Part shown: in pieces, positions 52,431-63,300 of the stretch
How the letters are laid out: the number at the start of each line of letters is the position of its first letter
How positions within the stretch are numbered: the stretch's first letter is position 1
Origin: Symsagittifera roscoffensis
Lineage: Eukaryota > Xenacoelomorpha > Acoela > Convolutidae
Assembly (NCBI RefSeq): GCF_963678635.1
Contig: NC_087069.1
Coordinates: forward strand, 47,572,276 to 47,636,275
DNA: 64,000 bases
Reading direction: 5' to 3'
Notes under the pieces: model-generated
The model's database searches: none
The model's input: the letters and a program-made list of their open reading frames with translations, nothing else
Told to the model about the DNA's origin: nothing
Made by a program: the position numbers and the translations under genes

Positions 52431-52690
52431 TTTCCAATTTCCTTATTTTTTGAATCTTATTTTTTTATACTTGTTTTTTTAAAGTAATTTAGGCTGAAGA
52501 GATGATTTTCAGATGTAAAATAACAAGAACAAATGTGTTCAGAATTGTTAATTGGTTCACGATGCCAAGTTCAATTGCATAAGGCCATTGTTAAAGAGGC
52601 TTTTCAAAACTAAATATTGAAATGGGGCAGTGAAGAAGAATCGGGAAGTTTTCAGAAAACAAAATTGAAAAGAAGACTGGAAAAGAGCCG
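52431..52690. repeat. Short element with GGCTCTTTTCC/GGAAAAGAGCC ends
   Basis: Starts GGCTCTTTTCCAATTTCC and ends AGACTGGAAAAGAGCC, a good inverted pair of about 11 bp. The interior differs from families A and B apart from the termini. No target duplication seen. Confidence 0.45.
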
Positions 52691-52934
52691 ATGTGAAACA
52701 AAAAAATCTACTTAACAAAAGTTGCTTGTTCTTTTTTATGCGTTTGTTTTAGCCATGGTGTCAAGGTGAGAGCAAAAAAGGGACTTAACAGAGACAAGGA
52801 CAGGAGTGATTCTTGCGCCGTGTCCCTGAGAATTATTACACCGTAGGATATAGAAAAGATAATCAATTTGTCGTGGCAAGTGTTTATCTTCGAATATGTG
52901 GTCCCTACAAGTCACAGGCATCAGAAAAAATAAT

Positions 52935-53134
52935 NNNNNNNNNNNNNNNNNNNNNNNNNNNNNNNNNNNNNNNNNNNNNNNNNNNNNNNNNNNNNNNNNN
53001 NNNNNNNNNNNNNNNNNNNNNNNNNNNNNNNNNNNNNNNNNNNNNNNNNNNNNNNNNNNNNNNNNNNNNNNNNNNNNNNNNNNNNNNNNNNNNNNNNNNN
53101 NNNNNNNNNNNNNNNNNNNNNNNNNNNNNNNNNN
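52935..53134. other. Assembly gap (200 N)
   Basis: Exactly 200 N, a conventional placeholder length. The BEL/Pao gag frame is already open at the first base after it, so the gap hides the gag start and probably the 5' LTR. Confidence 0.98.
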
Positions 53135-55624
53135 GAACCTAGCAGTGCTCTCGCTGATCTTGACACTTGGTTGATCAGCATTACTTGCGCTCGAGATGAA
53201 AAGCTGGAATTGTCAATTAAGCACTTGGAAATGGCGAAAACTTTGTTTCCAGAGACTGGAGATGCTGACCCGCAAGCAACGCGAGCTGCTTCAACTGTCA
53301 GCCGGTCCACCCGATATAGTTCCCTGCACTCTAGAGCGTCTTCAATGACTTCCAGTCAGCGCAAAGGCGAACTCAAAATAGCAAAACTGCGACGTCTTGA
53401 AATTGAGCGACAAAATGAAACAGGTATCCGCCTAAAAGAAAAAGAAAACGAATTGGCTCTTGAGACACTTGTTGAGGAGAACAAACGAAAGCTCAATGAG
53501 GCCAAAATAGTTGAAACAGAGTTAATGGATGATGATTCGGACAATGATACTGACATCAATAAAACCGCTCTGCCTTCGAGTAGAACACAACAAGTCGTCG
53601 CTGAAACCCGAACAAAAGATTGGGTAGATGAAGCACTCTCGTCGAAACTTGCATCAACTATAACCATTGTTCCCCGACAAGAACCTCAACCTCCGGGCAT
53701 CGCCATTTTGGTTTCTTCGTCTCTACCACCAAGCACGGTTGATCTAATAAACGTCCACCTTTTCCCATCCAGTAGCAACCCAAGCGTTTGCCTACCATTG
53801 CAATCGGTGGTATCATCTACCGTTCATATTTTGAAGATTCCTTCTCAACCTCTCCCACCGCCGCCGCCACCACCCCCGCCTTCGTCCTTGCCCCCGCTTC
53901 CTTTCATTCCACGTATGCCAGCAGCAATGATCCCCACATTACATGCTTCTGTCCCAATTAATACAACAGTCAATACGACAACCCAGCCGGTGAACCTGAT
54001 TCCTATTACTGCTCCACCAGCGAGTATTAATAACTCAACTCGTGTTTCAACAAATCAACCATCCTTCAACCATCCACTTCCAGTTCGTTATATACCCAAT
54101 ATGAATACCTGGAGAATGGCACCTCCGACCACCGCGCCATTTGCCGCATCAGATTCTACAGTACCCCAGGCGTTAAATACCGTTCAAACTGTCACACCAA
54201 TAGTGCAACCACCACTTTCACAATACCCGTGCACTGTTGGAGTGACAGTGTTTTACAATAACCAAGCGCAAGTGTCAACACAGCAGTTGTCTCAAGTCCC
54301 CAGCTATCCACATAGTGCCTTAGCTTATCCGACATCATTTGTTCCTCAGCCACACAATTTCGCTTCAACCTCAGTTCAACCACCACCTAATGCGATAACC
54401 CTTGAAGATTTAAAGGAAATACTAAGTTTCACCCGTAAGGATCCATTACCACCGTGGAACCTTAGGAAATACGGTGGCTGTCCACTTCAGTGGTTTGAAT
54501 GGATTGGACAATTCCGAAGTGCTTTGGACTCTCAAAACTTGTCAGATGATGTTAAGCAGCACTACCTTAAATCATTAGTCAAAGATAAAGCTGAGACTGC
54601 TATAGCTGTGTTTGCCTATAGTGGTACGATGTACAAAGATGCTCTCATGAAACTTGAGAGAAAATTTGGCCAGCCTCAAATAATAATACGTGCCTATCTG
54701 GACAAACTTTATAATTCACCGCCCGTTAAGATGCATAGTTCCGACAGCTTCATAAGTTTTGCATCCATGATAGCAAGCATAGTTGGAGTGTTCAAATCTT
54801 TACATTACAATGCAGACCTTGAAAGTGCAACACTTCTCGATAAAGCAATAGAGAAGCTCCCACCTAATATGAAAGAGTCTTGGTCGTTCCACACCGTAAA
54901 ACGGAGTTTGTATGCTCCGTCTTTAATTGATTTCAATCATTGGCTGGAGGAAAAAGCTGAAGCGCATGAACGTATGCGTTCTTCATCAAATTACAATAGA
55001 AATCAGGATAATTCGGTTCGGACAAAAACCAATGTTAAAATGTTTGCCGCAAACTCGCAAGCTAAGTTTGACGCAAATATTCAATGTTTAGTTTGTAAAG
55101 GCAAGCATTCAATTTTTAAATGTAGCGTTTTTAAAGAAAAAACTCCAACACAGCGTGCTAAATTTTGCGCTGAAAATAAGCTTTGCTTTTCTTGTTTTCA
55201 AGAAAATCACATGTTTAGGAAATGTCCCAAGCCCAAAACTTGTCCTAAGCCACAGTGCAAGAGCACTCATAATGTGTTACTGCACGGCGCAGAACAGGTT
55301 TTCCCTACAAATAACCAATCTGGTTATGCACCGCACACAACTGCAGCCAATCCCGCAGTTCAAACTCCATTTAGACCCACGACGCAAAACAATACTTGTG
55401 GGACATCCCTAATGAATCTAAAAGGACTGATGCCACTTATAAATCTCACATTATCATCAAATGGCTCTGAAACCACCGCACTTGTGTTATGTGACACAGC
55501 TTGCAGTCACTCTTGTATTTCACCTGAACTCGCTCGCAGACTCAATCTGACAGGTAGGAAAATTGATTTGACTGTCAATGGTGCCAATTGTTCCGAAGAT
55601 ATTACTTCAGAACAAGTTGATTAG
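53135..55624 (+). pseudogene. BEL/Pao Gag and protease region, 5' partial
   Basis: The frame is open from the gap edge through 53171 with no start codon; it begins EPSSALADLDTW. Features in order: charged coiled-coil segment (about 53350-53520), a long Pro/Thr-rich linker with a poly-proline run (about 53858-53890), a BEL/Pao Gag domain (about 54450-54980, starting LPPWNLRKYGG), cysteine/histidine knuckles (CLVCKGKHSIFKC and CFSCFQENHMFRKC, about 55085-55230) and an aspartic protease motif CDTACSHSC near 55490. It ends at an in-frame TAG (55622-55624), after which similar sequence continues, so this is probably a nonsense mutation within the protease. Confidence 0.8.
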
Positions 55625-55626
55625 AA

Positions 55627-56699
55627 CGTTTCTTCTGAATTTGATCCAGATATTTCGTTCACCGTTTGTGCATATGTAAAAAAACAACATTGACATAGGT
55701 TTAGATATAATTAACGTTCGTAGGTTGCAAGAGAAATACTCTCACTTGGAACCAATTGATTCAGTCGAATTTCGGTACGCTGATGTCGAAATGATTTTAG
55801 GTCAAGATGTTTATGAGTACATTTTTCCTCTGGAATACTGCCACGATAAAAGCCAAAAATAACCTTTCGCCGTTCGCCTCCCAATTGGATGGGTCGTAAG
55901 TGGTCCACTCCCTGCCTCCACCGGCCTGATCTCAACATGCTTGCATTGTAACATCGAAGATGTAAGTTTGGTAGAGCAGGTCAAATCTTGGTACGAACTT
56001 GAATCATACGGTACGTATAAACAAGTAGATGCCCGATCGTCAGACGATAAAAGGGCGAATAAAATTTTAGAAGCATCAACTATACATGATGGAGATAGAT
56101 ACGCCGTTGGGATGCTTTGGGCCGAAGACCACACACAGTTGCCCCACAACTACTACTCCGACTTAGCACAACTTAAATCTCTGGAAAAACGTTTAGACAA
56201 AGACACAAACCTCAGGGCTTCATACGCAAAAAACATTCAACAAAATTTTGACAAAGGTTACGTCATCAAAGTGAATACACATGACTGCACAAATCGTTCT
56301 GCTAGGGAATGGTATCTTCCTCAACACCCCGTGATTAATCCAAATAAACCCGGAAAAATCCGCCGCGTCCTAAATGGTGCAGCCAAATTTCATGGATCGT
56401 CACTTAATAAAGCTGTTTTCGTTGGCCCAGATTTGCTTCAGAATCTGCTGGCCGTTCTAATGAGATTCCGTCAACATCAACATGCAGTATCCGCTGATAT
56501 TGAAGGCATGTTCCTTCAGGTTGGTGTTCTCCCAATCGACCAACTGTCACTTCGTTTTCTGTGGCGGGAGGGTCCCACAACCGATGTGGTAACGTATCAA
56601 AACACGCGACACTTTTTCGGAGCTCGTGACTCGCCCACATGTGCTAATTTTGCTCTCCAAAGACAGCTCGCGACAATCAAGTCTTGTTCCCCAAGGTAG
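55627..56699 (+). pseudogene. BEL/Pao protease end and RT N-terminal half
   Basis: After the TAG the frame continues briefly, stops again near 55693, and shifts. LGQDVYEYIFPLEY (about 55800) precedes another shift near 55860. The frame 55941-56699 carries the RT fingers/palm start: IRRVLNGAAKFHGSSLN, VGPDLLQNLL and the first catalytic Asp in SADIEGMFLQV, then LRFLWREG. It stops at 56697-56699 and the rest of RT is in another frame. Confidence 0.75.
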
Positions 56700-57370
56700 C
56701 GTCAGCCGTGATGCAAAAATTCTATATGGACGATTATCTTGATTCGTTTCCCGAACCTGAACAGGCATTAAAATTAAGTAAGGATCTTGTAGAACTACTT
56801 AAGTTAGGAGGATTTAAGTTGACAAAATTCGTGAGCAATATCAAAGAGATTCAGAAAGAGTTATGTACGTCAAGCGACAATTTAAGTGAAGTCAAAGAGA
56901 TTCTAAGTAGTGAAGGTCAAGAATCGCATGTTCTAGGTTTGAAATGGGATCACGTTCTCGATACATTGGTAGTTAGTCGAGGTGTAAACAGAGAACTGAA
57001 GGATACTGTTACCCAACATACAGTTTTAATTTACGTCTCTTCAGTTTTCGTCCCTATTGGGTTAGTCGCTCCGTACACTGTCAGAGCCCGACTACTTCTT
57101 AAAGAGATTTGGAGAATCAGTGGTCAACAATGGGATAACCCACTTCCTTTTGACTTGAATGCCAAATTCCTCGAATGGCGGTCTGGTCTACCCATCCTGG
57201 GTCAACTGATCATACCGAGATGCTACTGTCCATCCGCAGTTGACAAAATTGAACTCCAATGTTTGGTGACAGTTCACAGGAAGTCTTCTGTGCAGTTGGA
57301 TTTCTCCGTGCGCGCATTATTGATACACATGAGACAGAACTCGCCTTCATTTTGCGTAAAACCCGCGTAG
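56684..57370 (+). pseudogene. BEL/Pao RT C-terminal half
   Basis: Carries the RT active-site box YMDD (56723-56734), then LGGFKLTKFVSN and LGLKWDHVLDTL, the thumb/connection region of BEL/Pao polymerases. It is offset by one frame from the preceding RT half and its last 100 bp are out of frame with RNase H (which begins about 57259), so a second frameshift lies near 57260-57300. Confidence 0.75.
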
Positions 57371-57945
57371 CACCAATGAAGGCTATTTCCATCCCAAAAT
57401 TAGAGCTGCAAGCTTCTTTGCTTGCTACACGCCTCAAAATAGATATCATGAAAGCACTTTCGATCCCCATAAATGATGTCTTTATGTGTACTGACAGCAC
57501 CACTGTGCTACAATGGCTCCATTCGACTGCAAAGCAGCCAGTATTCGTCGCTAATTGAGTAGGCGAAATACTGGAAGTTACCACTGTCGACGAATGGTAT
57601 CACGTAGATACTGAAAACAACCCAGCTGATACTGGTACTCGAGGTATTGCCGCTGAAGCCTTGAAGGACAGCAGCTGGACTCAAGGTCCCAGCTTCATCA
57701 GAACCAGTGATTGGCCCTTTCGGCCAAATGTCGATGTGATTACAAAAATAAAATTTAAAGGTCCTATCGATGATGTCATCGATACTGCCACTAATTTTAT
57801 AATCAATCCGTCAGTCCCTGAACCCGTCATTAAGTGGAAACGTTACAGCTCGTTTCTCAAATTATTGCGCGTAGTAGCATTCATCCTCCAATTAAATCCT
57901 AAATTTAATCATTTCCGTGGAACAATCGCTAATCGTCTGAGATAG
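57259..57945 (+). pseudogene. BEL/Pao RNase H region
   Basis: AISIPKLELQASLLATRL followed by VFMCTDSTTVLQWLH supplies the Glu and Asp of a retroviral-type RNase H. TGA at 57556-57558 interrupts it. The frame continues after the stop with NPADTGTRG, then KDSSWTQGPSF and PEPVIKWKRYSSFLKLLRVVAF, the linker that precedes the integrase in this family. It ends at TAG 57943-57945. Confidence 0.7.
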
Positions 57946-57959
57946 ATAATTCTCAATGA

Positions 57960-59141
57960 ATGTCGTTTCTTCTTTCTCAAAAAGAAGCGTTCCCCTCAGA
58001 GTTCAAATTATTGAGTTCTGAGAAATATGCTAAGAAGGTAAGCCCTATTTCAACTCTCTCCCCATTCATTGACCCCGATGGACTTCTTAGATCCATAGGA
58101 CGCATTAGTCGTCTCACTGAACTCGAATTTAAAAATAAATATCCCATCATACTTGATGGCCGTCATCCATTAGTCAAATTGTTTGTGGCTCATCAACACA
58201 ACAAACATGAGCATCAGTCAATTGACTACCTACGATTTGTCATCCAGATAGAATATGCAATCTTAAAGTTAAGATCATTGCTCCGTAACATTGAACCTAA
58301 TTGTAAAAACTGCCTAAAGCGAAAGCTGAAAACGATCACCCCTTTCATGTCTGATCTGCCAATTGAGCGTCTTGGATACCGCCAAGCGCCCTTCAACAAT
58401 TGCTGAGTCGATTACTTCGGACCCTTCCACGTAACAATCCGTAGGAGTTCGGAGAAACGTTGGCGTTTTTGTTCACTTGTTTGACCACTAGAGCCATCCA
58501 TATTGAAGTCGTACCACCAATGGATTCAAGCTCCTGTGTCATGGGAGTAGAACGATTCATCGCTAGACGAAGAACTCCATCAAAAATTTGGTCCGATAAT
58601 GGTACAAACTCTCTCCCCAATCATTGACCCCGATGGACTTCTTAGATCCATAGGACGCATTAGTCGTCTCACTGAACTCGAATTTAAAAATAAATATCCC
58701 ATCATACTTGATGGCCGTCATCCATTAGTCAAATTGTTTGTGGCTCATCAACACAACAAACATGAGCATCAGTCAATTGACTACCTACGATCTGTCATCC
58801 AGATAGAATATGCAACCTTAAAGTTAAGATCATTGCTCCGTAACATTGAACTTAATTGTAAAAACTGCCTAAAGCGAAAGTTGAAAACGATCACCCCTTT
58901 ATTGTCTGATCTACCAATTGAGCGTCTTGGATACCGCCAAGCGCCCTTCAACAATTGCGGAGTCGATTACTTCGGACCCTTTCACGTAACAATCCGTAGG
59001 AGTTCGGAGAAACGTTGGGCGTTTTTGTTCACTTGTTTGACCACTAGAGCCATCCATATTGAAGTCGTACCATCAATGGATTCAAGCTCTTGTGTCATGG
59101 GAGTAGAATGATTCATCGCTTGACGAGGAACTCCATCAAAA
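57960..59141 (+). pseudogene. BEL/Pao integrase N-terminal and core start, internally duplicated
   Basis: PIILDGRHPLVKLFVAHQHNKHEHQS and NCKNCLKRK give the HHCC zinc domain. CGVDYFGPFHV (second copy) gives the first catalytic Asp. The segment from about 58054 to 58608 is repeated at 58609-59163 (offset 555 bp, 185 codons). Copy 1 has TGA where copy 2 has GGA (about 58404), plus a 1-nt change near 58465. Copy 2 has two TGA stops (59108-59110 and 59120-59122) where copy 1 has CGA or AGA. Confidence 0.8.
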
Positions 59142-59858
59142 ATTTGGTCCGATAATGGTACAAACTTTGTCGGTGCAGAGAAAGAGCTTCTTCTGTGTAC
59201 TCGAGCATGGAATGATCTTGCGCCCGCTCTCCTTGTCCACAAAGGCATCGAATGGAAAAATAAACCACCATCTTCACCACATCATGGTGGCTCTTGGGAA
59301 CGTCTTGTACATAGTTGCAAGAGAGTTTTCTACTCCATCCTCACACCCCGTAAATTAACCGACGAGGTACTCCAGACCACATTTTGTCTGGTGGAACAGT
59401 CCCTCATTGCGCGTCCACTTACAGCGGTAAGCAGTGACCCGAAAGAGATTGAGGCTTTAACGCCAAATCACTTCTTGATAGGCCAGCGCTTAGTTAGCTT
59501 CCCGTCGATTGCGACGGACGAACATTTCGATCATCGAAAGCGTTATCTTCGCGCACAAGGATACGCTAACTCCATCTGGACTAGATGGCTACGCGAGTAC
59601 GTTCCGACTCTCAACAAACGCCGTAAATGGCACACACCTACCGAACAAGAACTCAAAGCCGGAGATCTTGTTTGGATCGTCGAGGATAGTAGCCCGCGTG
59701 GTTACTACCCTCTCGCTCGCGTTAAAACGTTTAACTATGGTAAAGAAGCTACCGCCCGTTCCGCACTCCTTAAAAACGCAACAGGAGATTTAACCCGACC
59801 TTTTGTTAAACTCGCCCCAGTTCTCGCTCCGTTGGGGCCCGAAGATGTTCAAGATTGA
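59142..59858 (+). pseudogene. BEL/Pao integrase C-terminal part
   Basis: Open from the SDNG block (second catalytic Asp, IWSDNGTNFVG) through HHGGSWERLV, which carries the catalytic Glu, into LTPNHFLIGQRL and the C-terminal WxRWxREYVP...GDLVWIVED...PLARV domain typical of BEL/Pao. It ends at TGA 59856-59858. This is the best preserved part of the element. Confidence 0.8.
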
Positions 59859-59880
59859 AACTGAAGTGAAAGCATATCAA

Positions 59881-60160
59881 GACCAGCTAGTCTAGCGGTA
59901 ACGTACTTGACCTTAAACCGAAAGGTCGCAGGTTCAAATCCCGGTCATTCCAAGTATTTTACTACTAAAAAACTTGGAATACACTTGATTTGAACCGGAT
60001 AAAAAATGTTCCTAAGTCAAACTTGTTTTTAAATGGTGTTCTGGACATGAACTTAATTAGACTTTAGCCAGAATTGACTTCTAACTTCTGGCGAGCGTGA
60101 AAATCCCCACTTATTGGCAAAAGTAGTGACAATAAAAACGCTTTCGATTTCGATTTCGTT
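59881..60160 (+). mobile_element. tRNA-derived SINE-like repeat
   Basis: Head of about 70 nt with a pol III A-box-like TAGTCTAGCGGT (59888-59899) and a B box GGTTCAAATCC (59931-59941). GACC/GGTC and GACCTT/AAGGTC pairings are visible, but the anticodon loop lacks the expected T and the T stem has mismatches, so it is not a good tRNA gene. A roughly 170-nt unique body follows, then a LINE-like tail AATAAAAACGCTTTCGATTT and TTCGAT repeats ending about 60160. Head, body and simple-repeat tail are the classic SINE layout. No target duplication identified. Confidence 0.6.
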
Positions 60161-60350
60161 TAAAACTTGATAATTTGGTTCCGAAACAGATATTTTCCGT
60201 TGTTTCCTCTTAATGATTTTCGATAATTATTGAAGAAAAAGTATATATAAATATTGAACAATCGTGTTCTCAATCGAGATACATACAGCCAATTTACATA
60301 CCGACGATATACTCGACCGACCCACCACAGACCGAACACAGGTGGAAACA

Positions 60351-63300
60351 GGTAAAGATAAACTATTGAAAGCATATAACGCTTATGTGAAACCCGTTTT
60401 ACAGTACGGGGTTTTGGCTTATGTGTCAACAAACAAAACGAAGTTAGAAACAAATGAACTTAAAATTAAACGGCTTATAAAAACTATTTGTTTTAAAAGA
60501 ACAAATGAAAGCATCAAAGAACTGAGACAAAAACGCAAAATATACTTCGTAAGGGAATTACTTATCTATGAATTATTAAAGTTACTATGTAAGGTTTTGA
60601 GAAAAGAGTGCATATCGGCCATTGTCCTGGAAGCTAAAACTGAGAAAAATTTGCATACAATTTTGAATAAGAGAGTTTTAGCTAGGCAGATACCTGTGCA
60701 ACCAAAGGGTAATCAAAAAACTTTTGTAAAAGTTAGAATTATAAAACTTTTCAACTTTGTTCTAAGATACTACCCAAACTTTGTAACTAAGACTCAGAGC
60801 TGCACACAATATCAATTACAAAATTCAACCATGAGTTTTTGGACAATTTTATTCTAGGAAATTATCAACTGTTTGAACTCATTTTTGAGTAGAACTAGTA
60901 TTTAAAAAAACAGATTTGCTGTCAAGGGTAGGTATATTGCTGAAGTTTTCCCCTTTTCGCTTCAAATTTTTTTTCCTCTTTAAATCATTAAATCTTTTTT
61001 TTTTGATTTCTTGATTAAGTATCGATATTAAAAATTAACAGAAGTCATAGCAGGATCAGAGGCGCCTGAAAGCCGGCTGCATAGTTCCACGGCGTTCTCG
61101 CAATGATATTTCGTTTGGTTGTAAATGTAGTAACTTTTACATTGAATGGAACCTAATTTGCAAACAATTTATTATGATTATTATTACAGGGTATTTGCTG
61201 ATCTTATAAAGGACCTAGGCAAGGTGCCAATATCAATTAAAAAATACAAACCATCGCGATCAAAAACAAAATTCTACGAAAAATCAAGTAAAATGAAGTA
61301 GAGAATTAACAAACAATCATCTAGAAAACATAAAAATCAACTGACAGATATCAAAAATTTTTCCTAAAAACCTAAGTTTTTTTGATTTTATTTGATGATT
61401 TTATCGGACTTGGGCTTGCAAAATTGTAATAACAAAGTATGCCAGTATATTGAAATTTTAAAGTGCAGTTTGCTATACTAGAGTTGTTGCTCATCATGTG
61501 TAGGAACGTCCCAAGCTGTCAGACAAAAGTTTGCGTCACTCTAAAACGAAGTTAACCATTAAGTTCGCCAATTACTCAAAATTTCTGCTTTTTTTGTTTC
61601 TCAAGATTGTTAGAAAGATTACAATAAATGAATTTTGTCTTATAAGAAAATTGTAAGATAGGAATTTTTCTACGAAAATGTTTCAAATTTTTTTGCAAGT
61701 TTTTTTTTAATTTTTCTTATTCTGTTTAAAAATTCTTTGTTGTCGCAGAGTACAGAAAGGGAAACTCTTGGTTCAAATTGTTCATGAATTTACAGAAAAA
61801 CACACTAACTGTTAGAAGGTAGTATAGTGCTGATAACTAGAAATTTTCTCGAAATATACCTGAACCCCACATACAACACGTCCACAGCTATACGAAATGA
61901 TTCGATAATGTTAGTTTTTCAATGTCTCCAAAATTTTTCGAACCGTTAACCGTCTAAAACACAAAGAGTTGTTTTCAAAGAATCAATTTTTTTGTTTTGA
62001 AAACCTTTGTTCGAGATACATACCTTATCACAACTACCTTAAAATTTTTACCTGCAAAAAATGAAAAAATCGAAAGTTTTCCGAAACTTCTTTGAATCTG
62101 TTATCAAAAAAACAACTTGATGTTTTTTTGGGTTTTTAGGATTTTTTTTCAGTTTATGCATGTTAAAGTGTTAAGATTGGGGTTATAAAGTATATTTTTG
62201 AAAAAAAAACATATTTAGAAACAAAAATTTCTATTTTTTCCAAAATAAATCTTTGAGTTATCGGCAAAATATTATCTTTTAACATTTAATGTGTTTTTAT
62301 GTTAATTCATGTAGCGGCACAATTCGTTTGACCTAAAAATTTCTGTTTCTGTTTTCTGCATAAGCAGAGAATTTTTGAAATAGTACTAATATTAATTAAA
62401 AAACATGATAAAAATTTTTCGTACTACTTTTTTACAAAAAAAATCCCCTAGAGCCTAATTTTGTAAAAGAAGATGTGAGATTTAAAAAAAGTTCTAAAAT
62501 CGCGACTTTGGTTATCACGGGCAGGGTTTCAGGAGTAATCAAAACTAGTTTTTAAAACTATGCCCCGAGCTTTTTGAACATTTTAATACTCCAGCTTTTT
62601 AAGTGTAATGAAAACCCATGAAGTCTATAGAATTTTTCAAAATATTTTTCTCAAATGTTCCCTCAAACTACAAGAAAAACTTAGAGTAAATACAAGGAGT
62701 AGCTTGCAAGTAAAATATAGTGTTAAAAAGAAAAAAAGACAAAAACGTACAGCCGGACAACTAAGTGGTTTTAATTTCAAATAATCGAAAAATTTACTGA
62801 TAAAAAATTAATTTGTGACGTTTTGCTTCTCTCACATTTCGCTATTTAGGTTTTAGTTTCCTGGCCATTCCGCCAACTCTACATTTGATTTCCAGTTTTG
62901 AAAAACTACTTACACAGCCTTTTTTAAACGAAACTTGGCGAACAAATTAATTATGATAAACAAACGTTTTTCTTACCTTACATCATCATAAGTTAATTTG
63001 CCTTAACTCCAATTGAACTTCTTTCATCAGTGCATTGCCAGTCAATCTTTGGATTTTTTCATCTAAAAAACAAAAAATCTGAATTATTTTGATTTTTACT
63101 GAAAAAACTGGGACTTTTCTTCACCCCCCCCCCCCCTCCCCCCTACCGCTAACTTTCATTTTCAGTGTTGATAAACGGAATTATCGCTCTCAATACGCAC
63201 TGAAATTTAGCATCATGAACAAGTAACAACAGAACTTTGCTGCTCATTGTACATTGAAAACCTGGGCTATTTTGCAGTTGCTTCTCTTAGTTTTTCTGAA

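Larger units (their letters stand above)
51260..52934. other. Intergenic with diverged direct repeats
   Basis: No gene supported. 51661-51800 and 52223-52360 are diverged copies about 562 bp apart (TACCGAAATTTATG, TTGACTTGTA, CCGAAAC shared). Two family B-like elements are present: 51848-52070 (GGCTCTTTACCAATTACCCC ... GTGGGAAACTGG, with flanks AGAAATG/AGAATTG) and 52431-52690 (GGCTCTTTTCCAATTTCC ... ACTGGAAAAGAGCC). The last 200 bp before the gap may be 5' sequence of the BEL/Pao element, but nothing proves it. Confidence 0.5.
53135..59858 (+). mobile_element. Degenerate BEL/Pao LTR retrotransposon (5' end in gap, LTRs not found)
   Basis: Remnants in the order gag, zinc knuckles, aspartic protease, RT, RNase H, integrase and the BEL/Pao-type C-terminal domain, broken by at least five stops or frameshifts. 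Gag and Pol domain types (DUF1759/DUF1758-like Gag-protease, RVLNGAAKFHG-type RT start, NHFLIGQRL integrase tail) identify the family. The 3' LTR is not seen: a SINE-like repeat begins 22 bp after the last codon. A 555-bp tandem duplication lies in the integrase. The element is inactive. Confidence 0.85.

Noticed and set aside
59881..59952. Functional tRNA gene
   Set aside because: The anticodon loop and T stem do not fold canonically and the sequence continues into a SINE-like body and tail.
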